NCBI GenBank assembly: GCA_025612245.1
Contig: JAAXKQ010000004.1
Coordinates: 327,750 to 391,749, forward strand
From: Ignavibacteria bacterium
GTDB taxonomy: Bacteria > Bacteroidota > Ignavibacteria > Ignavibacteriales > SURF-24
Direction: 5' to 3'
DNA: 64,000 bases
This document shows, one piece after another, positions 1 to 8,211 of the stretch. Numbering within the stretch: the first letter of the stretch is position 1; each line of letters begins with the position of its first letter. The notes beneath the pieces are model-generated. The model was not told the origin of the DNA and made no database searches. It was given only the letters and a program-made list of their open reading frames with translations. A program made the position numbers and the translations under genes.

Positions 1-1656
1 GTATTTATGAGGGGCTCAAATTCAGAGCAGACGCTTTTCCTCATTGACGGGGTAGCAGTTAATGATCCCAGTTCGATCAACAACGCTTACGACATGTCGA
101 ACTTTCCGCTGGATAACATTGAAAGGGTGGAGGTTTTAAGGGGGCCCCAGAGCACGCTCTATGGCTCTGAGGCGATGGCGGGAGTAATAAGTATTTTTAC
201 AAAAAAAGGAAGCGGCAAGCCAAAGTATTCCTTTTCCCTGGAAGGCGGGTCGTATGAAACCTATAAGGCAAACGCCTCCTTGAACGGCGGCATTAGTTTT
301 ATAGACTACAGCCTTAGCTACTCAAGGTTCGATACAAAAGGCTTTTCAGCAGCCGATGAAAAGTTTGGCAACACGGAAAAAGACAGGAATCTTAACAATT
401 CCTTCTTCTCACGCGCCGGAATGAAGATAACCGACTACCTGAGCCTGGATTTCATGTTTAATTATACGAAAGCAAAAACGGGGCTTGACCAGAATGAAAA
501 AAAAGGTGATGACCCGAACTTTACTTATAACCTGGAAGAAAGCATCTTCAGGGGGGCGGGCAACCTTTTACTGTTTGAAGGAGCGTGGAAACAGATGCTG
601 GCCGCTTCCGTGATGAGGCACATCAGCCATGCAGTGGACCTTTCAGACAGCCTGAGGCCGAATACGTTTTCAACCGCATTCTTCAACGGAACGAGGATCA
701 AGCTCGACTGGCAGAATGAGGTAAAGCTTTACGGGAAAAACAAGCTTGTCTTTGGAGCTGAAAGCCAGTTTGAAAAGGCCGCCACGGAATACAATTCGAT
801 GTCCATCTGGGGGCCATACTATTCCGCCTTAAACAGTAAAATGACAAACACGACGGGTTTATATCTGGAACCCCAGCTAAACGTAAAAGACGCCCTTTTT
901 ATGAGCCTCGGCATCAGGTACGACTACCATGAAAAGTTCGGATCGGTTGTAACTTACCGCATTGCACCGGCTTACCTTTTCAGGCAGACGGGCACGAAGC
1001 TTAAGGCCACATTTGCTACTGGCTTCAAACTGCCTTCACTTTATTACCTCTATGATCCGGTCTATGGTAACCCCGACCTGAACCCTGAAAAAAGCAGGGG
1101 CTACGAACTTGGAGCCGAACAGTATCTTTTGGGCAATAAGCTTACGGCGGGCGTTACCTTCTTTAAGAATACTTTCTACGACCTCATGGCATATGACAGC
1201 AAGTCGCTTAAGACAATTAACATGGAGAAAGCCGAATCAAAGGGATTCGAGCTTTCGCTTAGCGCATGGTCAATTTATAATTTTGACCTAAGCTTAAATT
1301 ATTCCTACACCGACAGCAGAAACAAGAGTCCGGAGAACAAGGAAAAAGATTTGCTCCTGATAAGAAGGCCCAAGAACAAGTTCAGCTTCAACGCGGGTTA
1401 TTCCTTGGAAGCTGCCAGTCTGAACCTGGAAATACTGAGTGTAGGTGGACGAGAGGATCAGGATTTTGAACTCTACCAGAGGGTGTTCCTGAAGAGCTAC
1501 ACGCTTGTCAACCTTGCTGCTTCTTACCAGGTAAGTGCGCAGCTGAAGCTTTATGGAAGGGTGGACAACGTTTTCGACACAAAATATGAAGAGGTGTTTA
1601 CCTATGGTACCCCGGGGCTTTCGGCCTATCTGGGGTTGAAGCTGAATTTTGAATAA
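1..1656 (+). CDS. TonB-dependent outer-membrane receptor, BtuB-like (5' end missing)
   Basis: Outer-membrane beta-barrel that imports a large ligand using TonB energy. The frame is open from the first base of the window, so the signal peptide, TonB box and the first part of the plug are cut off. The visible part starts inside the plug (FMRGSNSEQTLFLIDGVAVND, then IERVEVLRGPQSTLYGSEA and GVISIFTKKG). It continues into a barrel with alternating aromatic strands and a late barrel signature (KLYGRVDNVFDTKYEE) before the final strand. The next gene, 65 bp downstream, is a cobalamin adenosyltransferase, so vitamin B12 or another corrinoid is the likely substrate. The family call is firm. The substrate is inferred from context only. 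Confidence 0.9.
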   Translation, partial: VFMRGSNSEQTLFLIDGVAVNDPSSINNAYDMSNFPLDNIERVEVLRGPQSTLYGSEAMAGVISIFTKKGSGKPKYSFSLEGGSYETYKANASLNGGISFIDYSLSYSRFDTKGFSAADEKFGNTEKDRNLNNSFFSRAGMKITDYLSLDFMFNYTKAKTGLDQNEKKGDDPNFTYNLEESIFRGAGNLLLFEGAWKQMLAASVMRHISHAVDLSDSLRPNTFSTAFFNGTRIKLDWQNEVKLYGKNKLVFGAESQFEKAATEYNSMSIWGPYYSALNSKMTNTTGLYLEPQLNVKDALFMSLGIRYDYHEKFGSVVTYRIAPAYLFRQTGTKLKATFATGFKLPSLYYLYDPVYGNPDLNPEKSRGYELGAEQYLLGNKLTAGVTFFKNTFYDLMAYDSKSLKTINMEKAESKGFELSLSAWSIYNFDLSLNYSYTDSRNKSPENKEKDLLLIRRPKNKFSFNAGYSLEAASLNLEILSVGGREDQDFELYQRVFLKSYTLVNLAASYQVSAQLKLYGRVDNVFDTKYEEVFTYGTPGLSAYLGLKLNFE

Positions 1657-1721
1657 AGGTTAATTATTTTCCCGGGGGAGGAAATGCCGGTCTTTTTCAA
1701 AAGGATCGGGGCCTCCTTAAG

Positions 1722-2288
1722 ATGACAAAGCAATCAGGGAGTTTATTAAATATGGGCGGACTACAAAGGGGATTAATACAGGTCTATACGGGTAACGGGA
1801 AAGGCAAAACAACTGCTGCCCTGGGGCAGGCACTGCGTGCCGCGGGAAGCGGCATGAAAACTCTGATAATCCAGTTCATGAAGGACTTTCCCTACGGGGA
1901 GCTTAAGGCCGTTCAAAGCCTTGCACCCTTAATTAGAATTGAGCAGTACGGCAATGATACATTTGTCCTTGAGAAAAGGCCCCCGGATAGTAAGGACAAA
2001 GAGGCCATAATGAAGGCTCTTGAAAGAAGTGTTGAGGCCCTTGAAAGCGGAGAATTTGACATAGTGATACTTGACGAAGTCTGTGTCTGTTTCTATTTCG
2101 GGCTACTAAAGCCACAGGAGCTCATACCGGTACTTGAAACAAAACCAGGTAACGTGGAGCTAATACTTACGGGCAGGTACTGTCCCGAAGAGATACTAAA
2201 GAAAGCGGATCTAATTACAGAGATGCGTGAAGTAAGGCATTATTACCAGCAGCAGGGAATTACCTCAAGGAAAGGGATTGAATGCTGA
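1722..2288 (+). CDS. cobO: Cob(I)alamin/cob(I)yrinate a,c-diamide adenosyltransferase (CobA/CobO/BtuR type)
   Basis: Transfers the 5'-deoxyadenosyl group from ATP to cob(I)alamin or a corrinoid precursor to make the coenzyme form. The P-loop YTGNGKGKTTAALGQ lies near residues 22-36, a VILDEV strand follows, and the family C-terminal signature EMREVRHYY...KGIEC is present. The length (188 aa) is normal for BtuR/CobO. A second ATG at residue 11 (1752) is possible, but neither start has a strong ribosome-binding site. It follows the BtuB-like receptor on the same strand, suggesting a corrinoid salvage unit. Confidence 0.9.
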   Translation: MTKQSGSLLNMGGLQRGLIQVYTGNGKGKTTAALGQALRAAGSGMKTLIIQFMKDFPYGELKAVQSLAPLIRIEQYGNDTFVLEKRPPDSKDKEAIMKALERSVEALESGEFDIVILDEVCVCFYFGLLKPQELIPVLETKPGNVELILTGRYCPEEILKKADLITEMREVRHYYQQQGITSRKGIEC

Positions 2289-2320
2289 AAGTAGGTAAAA
2301 AGAAGGGGTGATAAAAATTA

Positions 2321-2350
2321 AAAAGCAGGTTACCCGGAACCTGCCTTCTA
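2321..2350. terminator. Hairpin terminator between convergent genes
   Basis: GCAGGTT (2325-2331), a 6-nt loop, then AACCTGC (2338-2344), with A-rich sequence on the left and T-rich on the right. It can serve both cobO (+) and the ATP-grasp gene (-), which converge here. Confidence 0.7.
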
Positions 2351-2371
2351 ATTTAATAAACGTAAAAAAAT

Positions 2372-3463
2372 CTACTGCAAAGATAATTCCAGGTCCGACT
2401 TCGGGAGCCTTTGCTTTGGAGCTTTTGACCTTCGTGTCCAAGCCATTTCCACAATTCTTCTGAGTGTCCGCCTGAATGAATAACCTGCCGCCTTTGAAGA
2501 GCGCATGAATCCGGCATCCTCGGTTAAATCGGGATTTGGGTTTATCTCAAGCACAAAAAGCTCATTATTTCTGGAAAGCCGCATATCCACGCGTGCATAA
2601 TCGCGTGCTCCCAGCGCCTTAAAGGCCTTAAGGGCCAGATCCTTTGCCTTTGCCTCTATATCCGAAGGAAGAATTGACGGGCATATGGGTCTTGCCATAT
2701 GGTAGGCTTCGTGATAAGGGTCCCACTTGGCCTGGTAGCTGACGATGTTATTAAGATGCGCAGGCATCAGTGAAAAATCAATTTCACTTATTGGCAGAAC
2801 TCTCGGGAACCTGTCGCCAATGACAGCTACGTTAAGCTCCCTTCCGTCTACGAATTCCTCGATTAGGGCATTTTGCTTAAAATGGTGGAGTATATATTCA
2901 ATGCGTTCAAAGAGTTTTTCTGGGCTGTTCACGACCGATTCATCCTCAATGCCGAGGCTTGCATCTTCCATTGAAGGCTTTACGATAAGCGGGTAGTTCA
3001 GTCCAATATCAGCCGCTTGCCCGCAAGAGGAGACGACGCGGAATCTGGGCGTATTTATTCCAAGAGACGAGAGTATGCTCTTTGCAATAACCTTCCTCTG
3101 GCAGGTAGCCAAAGCCATTGGGGGCGCACCCGTATAGGGAATATCCATCATCTGAAGCAGGCAGGCAAAGTTCATCTCAAGAGTCGGCTTGTCGTTATAG
3201 TATTCAACCATATTAAAGACGACGTCGGGACGGTTTTGCCTGTAGTCGGCGAGGAAAGCATTATAGTCGTCAAAAATATTCAGGCTGTAAGCCTCAAAGC
3301 CAGCCTCACAAAGAGCACGAGTAATTGAGTTGTAACCATCAAGCGGGCTGGAATGCTCGATATCGAAATAAGGTTCAAAATTAATTTCGGCTGCGGGAAC
3401 GGCCATATTTTCATAATGGGCCAAATCAGCATGAGAAATATTGTATACAACGGCTACTTTCAT
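2372..3463 (-). CDS. ATP-grasp protein, D-alanine-D-alanine ligase-like
   Basis: ATP-dependent carboxylate-amine/thiol ligase fold. The ATP-grasp elements run in order: a conserved lysine strand (YPLIVKPSMEDASLGI), a hinge (ALIEEFVDGRELNVAV) and the Mg-binding end (VDMRLSRNNELFVLEINPNPDL). The order matches D-Ala-D-Ala ligase. However, the N-terminal part (MKVAVVYNIS...) and the context lack the murein-gene neighbours of a true ddl, so the acceptor substrate is unknown. The open frame extends 19 codons upstream, but the ATG at 3463 starts the typical first beta strand and has GGAAG just upstream. The C terminus (about 15 residues) is basic and low-complexity. Confidence 0.8.
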   Translation of the reverse strand: MKVAVVYNISHADLAHYENMAVPAAEINFEPYFDIEHSSPLDGYNSITRALCEAGFEAYSLNIFDDYNAFLADYRQNRPDVVFNMVEYYNDKPTLEMNFACLLQMMDIPYTGAPPMALATCQRKVIAKSILSSLGINTPRFRVVSSCGQAADIGLNYPLIVKPSMEDASLGIEDESVVNSPEKLFERIEYILHHFKQNALIEEFVDGRELNVAVIGDRFPRVLPISEIDFSLMPAHLNNIVSYQAKWDPYHEAYHMARPICPSILPSDIEAKAKDLALKAFKALGARDYARVDMRLSRNNELFVLEINPNPDLTEDAGFMRSSKAAGYSFRRTLRRIVEMAWTRRSKAPKQRLPKSDLELSLQ

Positions 3464-3789
3464 GTTCTTCCAATATTTTGGAAAAGAATATAAAAAAATA
3501 CCCAATTCCACGCAAAGCATTTATATAAAAGAATTTGGCATATTTGAAAAATAATTTTACCTTTAATTACAATCAGCTTTTCAGCAACAGCCGCGCCAGC
3601 CGGTCTGCTAGTTCCGGGGTACAAGTTCCGATAAAATTATTAAAAATTTTGGTATTTCCCGGTAAAGGATTATTCCATAATTTCTCAGGGTATTTTGGTA
3701 ACGGTTATGAAATTCCCTTTATCAGAATTCAATAAAGAAATTTCATTTTAATGTTCAATTCAAATAATTTTCTCAATTTGATTTAAGAA
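3464..3789. other. AT-rich divergent intergenic region
   Basis: 326 bp between divergently transcribed genes, so it must hold both promoters. I see no clear hairpin, RNA gene or repeat. A 66-codon frame at 3535-3735 has no recognisable protein character and is not called. Confidence 0.5.
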
Positions 3790-4623
3790 ATGAGTTTTTA
3801 TCCTCAGCCAAATAAATATTATTGCGGACCATTCGCGCTGAAATATGCCTTCGTGATGCTTGGAATTTTCAAGAACGAGAATTCCATTGCCAAGTCTGCC
3901 GGGAGCACCTGGTGGGCCGGGACGGACGAGATTGGGCTTGCAAGAGCGGCAAAAAAGTTCCATTGCCACATGAATTACTTCAGGGCCGAAGAGCCCTCAA
4001 GCGCACTTGAGCTGCTGGACAGGGAGCTTAAAAAGGGGCTCCCCTGCATCTTGAGCGTCAATAACTGGGGGCACTGGCTTACGGTACTCGGCTATCAGAA
4101 AGAAAGGTACATAATTGTAGACAGCGGCCTGGAACGGGTTATTGCAATACTTACGCCCAAGCAGCTTTTAAGGAGGTGGAAGTATATTGATGAAGAGGGC
4201 TGCCCGAGCTACGACGGGTATTCCTTGCAGCCGCAGTTTAAGGTTTCAACCAAGGCTCTTTTTACGCTGGAAAAAGCCCGTCACGTGATGTACAAGAAAA
4301 ATGAAAACCTTGCCAAGAAGTGGGATACGTATTTTAACGACCTGATTAATATTTGCCGGCCCAGGACGCCTAACTCTTACAATATCATTTCTGTCAATGA
4401 GTTCCTGCGCAGGCACAGGAATACGCTGATAAAAAAAGTCTCCTTCTGGCACGGGACGCCAAACTACAAGGAGCTGCAGAAGATCTTGCAGAATTTCCAG
4501 TTCGTGGCTGAAGTTTACGACCTGGTGATTTATCACGAGGATGAAAAACGCGCCCTAATAGATTTTACCTCGCTTCTTATGATGTATGCCTGCGGGAAGT
4601 ACGGTATGGAAGCAATTTATTAA
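3790..4623 (+). CDS. C39-like (papain-fold) peptidase-domain protein with unknown C-terminal domain
   Basis: The first ~115 residues match the bacteriocin-processing peptidase C39 fold: Cys12 in the NKYYCGPFALKYA motif, His95 in NNWGHWLTVLG and Asp111 in YIIVDSG, which together form a Cys-His-Asp triad. No ABC transporter or TM segment is fused, so it is a soluble relative rather than a bacteriocin exporter. Residues ~150-277 form a second domain I do not recognise; it is rich in aromatic and basic residues. There is no signal peptide. The ATG at 3790 is preceded only by a weak site. The real substrate is unknown; a cysteine protease or transglutaminase-like amidase activity is inferred from the triad. 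Confidence 0.7.
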   Translation: MSFYPQPNKYYCGPFALKYAFVMLGIFKNENSIAKSAGSTWWAGTDEIGLARAAKKFHCHMNYFRAEEPSSALELLDRELKKGLPCILSVNNWGHWLTVLGYQKERYIIVDSGLERVIAILTPKQLLRRWKYIDEEGCPSYDGYSLQPQFKVSTKALFTLEKARHVMYKKNENLAKKWDTYFNDLINICRPRTPNSYNIISVNEFLRRHRNTLIKKVSFWHGTPNYKELQKILQNFQFVAEVYDLVIYHEDEKRALIDFTSLLMMYACGKYGMEAIY

Positions 4624-4695
4624 GGGTTTGGTTATATTTCTTTTCCGATTATTAAGGACAAAATCCTGGGCAATAAACAACAATTCCGGGGAGGT

Positions 4696-5265
4696 ATGGA
4701 CAACTCTGTCATTAGAAATCCAAAAGTGCTGGTGCCTTCAAAAACGGCGCTGCTGATAATAGACATGCAGGAGAGGATTCTTGCGGCAATGAATTCGCCC
4801 GAAGAAATTCTTTCCAACACAATAAAGCTGGTTCAGGGTTTCAGGGTGCTCAGGCTTCCTGTTTACTACACGGAACAGTATCCAAAGGGGCTGGGATCTA
4901 CCGTAAAAGAGCTTAAGAGCGAGCTTGAAGGCCTAACGGCAATTGAGAAGATGAGTTTCAGCTGTTCCGGTGCAGGCGAGCTTTTCGGCACATTAAAGCT
5001 CAGTAACATTATGCAGGTAGTTGTCTGCGGCATCGAAAGCCATGTCTGTGTGCAGCAGACCGTCTTGGACCTTCTTTCGAACGGCTTTCAGGTGGATGTT
5101 GCTGCAGACGCCGTTTCCTCAAGGAGAGAGAAAGACTATAAAATTGCGCTAAAGAGAATGAACAGTAATGGCGCTGAAGTTACGACCACGGAATCCATTC
5201 TCTTTGAGCTCTTAAAAGTTTGCGGAACGGAAGAATTCAAGAAAATTTCCCGGATTGTAAAATAG
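4696..5265 (+). CDS. Isochorismatase-family cysteine hydrolase
   Basis: Isochorismatase-like alpha/beta hydrolase with the complete catalytic triad: Asp23 (LLIIDMQER), Lys85 (IEKMSFSC) and Cys118 (CGIESHVCVQQT). The cis-peptide region before the nucleophile (VVVCGIESHVC) is typical. At 189 aa it matches the YcaC/nicotinamidase-like group, but no residues distinguish a nicotinamidase from a general amidohydrolase. A strong GGGGAGG site sits 6 nt before the ATG. It converges with the esterase gene downstream. Confidence 0.88.
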   Translation: MDNSVIRNPKVLVPSKTALLIIDMQERILAAMNSPEEILSNTIKLVQGFRVLRLPVYYTEQYPKGLGSTVKELKSELEGLTAIEKMSFSCSGAGELFGTLKLSNIMQVVVCGIESHVCVQQTVLDLLSNGFQVDVAADAVSSRREKDYKIALKRMNSNGAEVTTTESILFELLKVCGTEEFKKISRIVK

Positions 5266-5311
5266 GAGTACTTTTACCGGTTTATTTCTTTTACTTTTTT
5301 TTGCGCTTTTA

Positions 5312-5974
5312 TTATTTCAGTTCTTTTGCCATTTCAGCAGATGAAAGCTTCAGGAGAACGTCCGGCTTAATCCAGTGCCCTCCCTCAAATGCAATGACCT
5401 GGTATTGTATACCGTGAGCCTGCAGCCTCATTTCATCCATGCTGTAGTAAGCCGGCTTCAGGTATTCGTCGCCGGTTCCATATACGAGTGAGATTTTAGC
5501 CTTTCTGTACATCGGGTTTTCGAGGTTAATTTCAGGCGGCAGGTGCCCTCCCCAGAGAATGAGGTCGTCAATTTCAATTCTCCCGTTATTAAACCAGCGT
5601 GAGGCCGTAGCGGTGCCCTGTGAAAACCCCAGCAGGAAGACCTCGGAAGAGTCTCTGGGGACGTTAGAGAAAATCTCGTTATAAACGGCATTCAGGTAGG
5701 CTATGTAGTCGCTAATTTCATTAAGCCGGTCCTCGCTTGTCATCCAGGAAGCGCCGATTTTTCCGCTTGTTCCGCTCAAGTAGAACCGGGATAAACCTTC
5801 GGGAGCAACAATAAGGCGTGTGCCGTCGTTGAGCTTAGAAAAATGCTTCAGGAAATGAGAAGCCAGCTGACCGTAGCCGTGACATACAAACCAAACCTGG
5901 TTAATCTGAGCCGTTACTTCACCTAAGACAAAGTATCTGGCAGTCTTGTTTACTCTTATGCTGCATTCCGTCAT
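5312..5974 (-). CDS. Alpha/beta hydrolase, phospholipase/carboxylesterase family
   Basis: Cytosolic serine esterase of the YpfH/carboxylesterase group. The nucleophile elbow is GFSQG (Ser118), with Asp169 (VYGTGDEYLKP) and His200 (FEGGHWI) completing the triad. An oxyanion motif HGYGQ is at residues 32-36. No signal peptide is visible and the length (220 aa) is standard. It is monocistronic, convergent with the isochorismatase-like gene and separated from it by a short T-rich gap without a clear hairpin. The substrate cannot be told from sequence. Confidence 0.85.
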   Translation of the reverse strand: MTECSIRVNKTARYFVLGEVTAQINQVWFVCHGYGQLASHFLKHFSKLNDGTRLIVAPEGLSRFYLSGTSGKIGASWMTSEDRLNEISDYIAYLNAVYNEIFSNVPRDSSEVFLLGFSQGTATASRWFNNGRIEIDDLILWGGHLPPEINLENPMYRKAKISLVYGTGDEYLKPAYYSMDEMRLQAHGIQYQVIAFEGGHWIKPDVLLKLSSAEMAKELK

Positions 5975-6097
5975 ATAGGTACCCTGAATAAACGTTTGAA
6001 AAATCGTTGTTGAATATAATTTATTAAAGCAGTAAGGTAAAATACGACTACAACGTACTATTTAACCCCGAAACATGTCCCAAAAAATCCAAATGAA

Positions 6098-6451
6098 TCA
6101 GACGTAGCCCCACTTTTTTTTATTTGCTTCAATTTCCTCCTGTGTCGGATTTTCCTTTATGGGTTTGGGTGTAGTGGTAAAATCCTGTGAATTGTGGTCC
6201 TTAAAGATATTGGCATTGATTTCTATGTCTTCCTTAAAGATTTCGGGGACCTCAGATTCTTCAAATATTGCTCCCCAGGGGCATTCCGGTTCACAAGCAG
6301 AGCAGTTGATGCATTCATCAGGGTGAATAAAGAGCTGCCTGCGGTAGTTGGAGTCTTCAGACGTAAGACCGTAGATGCAGTCCACCGGGCAGACTTTTAC
6401 GCAAGCTGTATCCTGACAATCAGCACATAGTCGTGTTATTACCCAGGGCAT
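6098..6451 (-). CDS. fdxA: Seven-iron ferredoxin ([3Fe-4S][4Fe-4S])
   Basis: Small electron carrier. Nine cysteines (C9, C12, C17, C21, C25, C47, C50, C53, C57) align one-for-one with those of Azotobacter ferredoxin I. That predicts a [3Fe-4S] cluster on C9/C17/C57 and a [4Fe-4S] cluster on C21/C47/C50/C53. The signature CVKVCPVDCIYG is diagnostic. The charged C-terminal tail of about 45 residues is typical of the longer FdxA forms. The ATG at 6451 has AGGAGGAAG immediately upstream on the minus strand. It stands alone, so its redox partner is not indicated. Confidence 0.92.
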   Translation of the reverse strand: MPWVITRLCADCQDTACVKVCPVDCIYGLTSEDSNYRRQLFIHPDECINCSACEPECPWGAIFEESEVPEIFKEDIEINANIFKDHNSQDFTTTPKPIKENPTQEEIEANKKKWGYV

Positions 6452-6525
6452 ATACTTCCTCCTATAGACCTGCTGATATTTCTTTTCTTAATTCTATTTA
6501 TTATTGAATTAAATATCAAGGCTTA

Positions 6526-6697
6526 TATTTGCACTTTGGCCGTGCAAAAAAGGCATTTATTTGGTTAGTAAACATATTCTACCTTATGGGGCTGTCCCGT
6601 AAGGAAGGTTCCATAAAATTTGCTAATTCTGAAGTATAGAACTATCTTGTATAGATAAGGATGCGTATTTTTAAGTTTTAAGTAATGCGTATCTTTG
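6526..6697 (+). promoter_or_regulatory. Candidate promoter(s) for the CNNM/CorC gene
   Basis: Two copies of the Bacteroidota-type -7 element TAnnTTTG occur in the gap: TATATTTG at 6526-6533 and TATCTTTG at 6690-6697. The second is 30 bp before the ATG at 6727 and is the better placed. The -33 TTTG/TTG partner is weak. Confidence 0.4.
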
Positions 6698-6726
6698 CAG
6701 TTTCTGTTTGAATCTATGGATAAAAT

Positions 6727-8028
6727 ATGGATAACGTTACGTTAGAATTGATAATAATTCTAATATTGATCATTGCCAATGGTCTTTTTGCAATGTCGGA
6801 AATTGCCGTGATCTCTTCCAGGAAAACAAGGCTGGAGAACATGGCCAGGAAGGGGAACCTGAAGTCAAAGACGGCACTTGACCTGGCAAATTCTCCCAGT
6901 AAATTCCTCTCGACCGTTCAGGTAGGCGTTACAACGATAAGCGTAATAACAGGTGCCGTAAGCGGTGCCACGCTGGGTAAAAGAGTTGCCTCGGTATTAA
7001 GATCAGTTCCTTTGCTTGCTGAGTATGCAGACGTATTGGGCTATACGCTTGTTGTTGCCGGAATTACGTATTTTACGCTTGTCATAGGTGAGCTCGTTCC
7101 GAAAAGGGTGGGGATGAATAATCCCGAAAAAATTGCACTCAAGGTTTCCGGCTCAATGAAGGCTCTTGCCAAAATCGGGAGCCCTCTTGTGGCGCTATTA
7201 AGCCATTCGACCGACTTTGTCATCAGATTCCTCAAGCTCAGGCCGCCTTCGGAGCCTAATGTGACGGAAGAGGAAATCAGGATGCTCATCAGTCAGGGCA
7301 ATAAAGTCGGGGTAATTGAGAAAGCCGAGCAGGACATACTTGAATCCGTCTTCAGGCTTGGGGATAAAAGGGTTGAAGCCGTGATGACCCCGAGAACCAA
7401 AATAGTGTGGCTCGACGTAAATTCCACAAGCGATGAAAACAAGAAAATTATACTGGAATCGCACTTTTCACATTTCCCGGTCTGCGATGAAAACCTGGAT
7501 AACCTTAAGGGTATTGTAAGCATAAAAGAGCTTTACTATTTTCATGTGCAGGGCCGGCAGTACGACATTAAGACGCACGTTTCGGAACCACTGTTTATCC
7601 CAGAGGGTACAAGGGCGCTGAAGCTTTTGGACCGCTTCAAGGAATCGGGAAAGTCCGTTGCAATCGTAATAAATGAATATGGCGGCGTGGAAGGTTTAGT
7701 TACGATTACCGACCTGGTCGAAGAGGTGCTGGGTGAACTTTCCAGGCAGGATCACGCCGAGCCATTTGCAAAAAAAAGGGAAGACGGTTTCTGGCTTGTG
7801 GATGGAATGATTCCTGTAGATGAGTTTAAGAGGATATTCAAGCTTGAAAGCCTGCCGGGAGAGGAAGATGAGGACTTTCAGACACTGGGGGGCTTTATTA
7901 TGCTTAAAATGGAAAGGATCCCAAAGGAAGGGGAGAAAATGGAGAGCGTGGGGCTGAGTTTCGAAATCCTAGACATGGACGGCAACAGGATTGATAAAGT
8001 TCTTGTCCAAAGCGTCAAAAAGCCCTGA
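6727..8028 (+). CDS. CNNM/CorC-HlyC family membrane protein with CBS pair
   Basis: Integral membrane protein (433 aa). The CNNM (DUF21) transmembrane domain covers ~1-190 and opens with a hydrophobic helix and the conserved FAMSEIAVISSRKTRLE turn. A CBS pair follows at ~205-335 (DKRVEAVMTPRTKIVWLD, VAIVINEYGGVEGLVTITDLVEEV). A CorC_HlyC domain at ~345-425 (EDGFWLVDGMIPVDEF) ends the protein. Family members are implicated in Mg2+/Co2+ transport or efflux; the old 'hemolysin' name reflects TlyC. It is monocistronic, with a candidate TAnnTTTG promoter upstream. Confidence 0.88.
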   Translation: MDNVTLELIIILILIIANGLFAMSEIAVISSRKTRLENMARKGNLKSKTALDLANSPSKFLSTVQVGVTTISVITGAVSGATLGKRVASVLRSVPLLAEYADVLGYTLVVAGITYFTLVIGELVPKRVGMNNPEKIALKVSGSMKALAKIGSPLVALLSHSTDFVIRFLKLRPPSEPNVTEEEIRMLISQGNKVGVIEKAEQDILESVFRLGDKRVEAVMTPRTKIVWLDVNSTSDENKKIILESHFSHFPVCDENLDNLKGIVSIKELYYFHVQGRQYDIKTHVSEPLFIPEGTRALKLLDRFKESGKSVAIVINEYGGVEGLVTITDLVEEVLGELSRQDHAEPFAKKREDGFWLVDGMIPVDEFKRIFKLESLPGEEDEDFQTLGGFIMLKMERIPKEGEKMESVGLSFEILDMDGNRIDKVLVQSVKKP

Positions 8029-8211
8029 GATACGTCTAATTCAGCAGTGGCGTCTGAGTCCTTTATTGTTATATTTTATTTATTCATGCAAACTCTTTTG
8101 CCCGAAACTTTGTTATAAATATTGGTGTCAAAACCCGCCGAAATATGATATATTTTGAAACTATTTAATTTTCACGTTGTTATAATATCGGAAACTTAAT
8201 TGGAAGAATTT

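Noticed and set aside
3535..3735. 66-codon + strand frame
   Set aside because: AT-rich intergenic DNA with no protein-like pattern or start signal.
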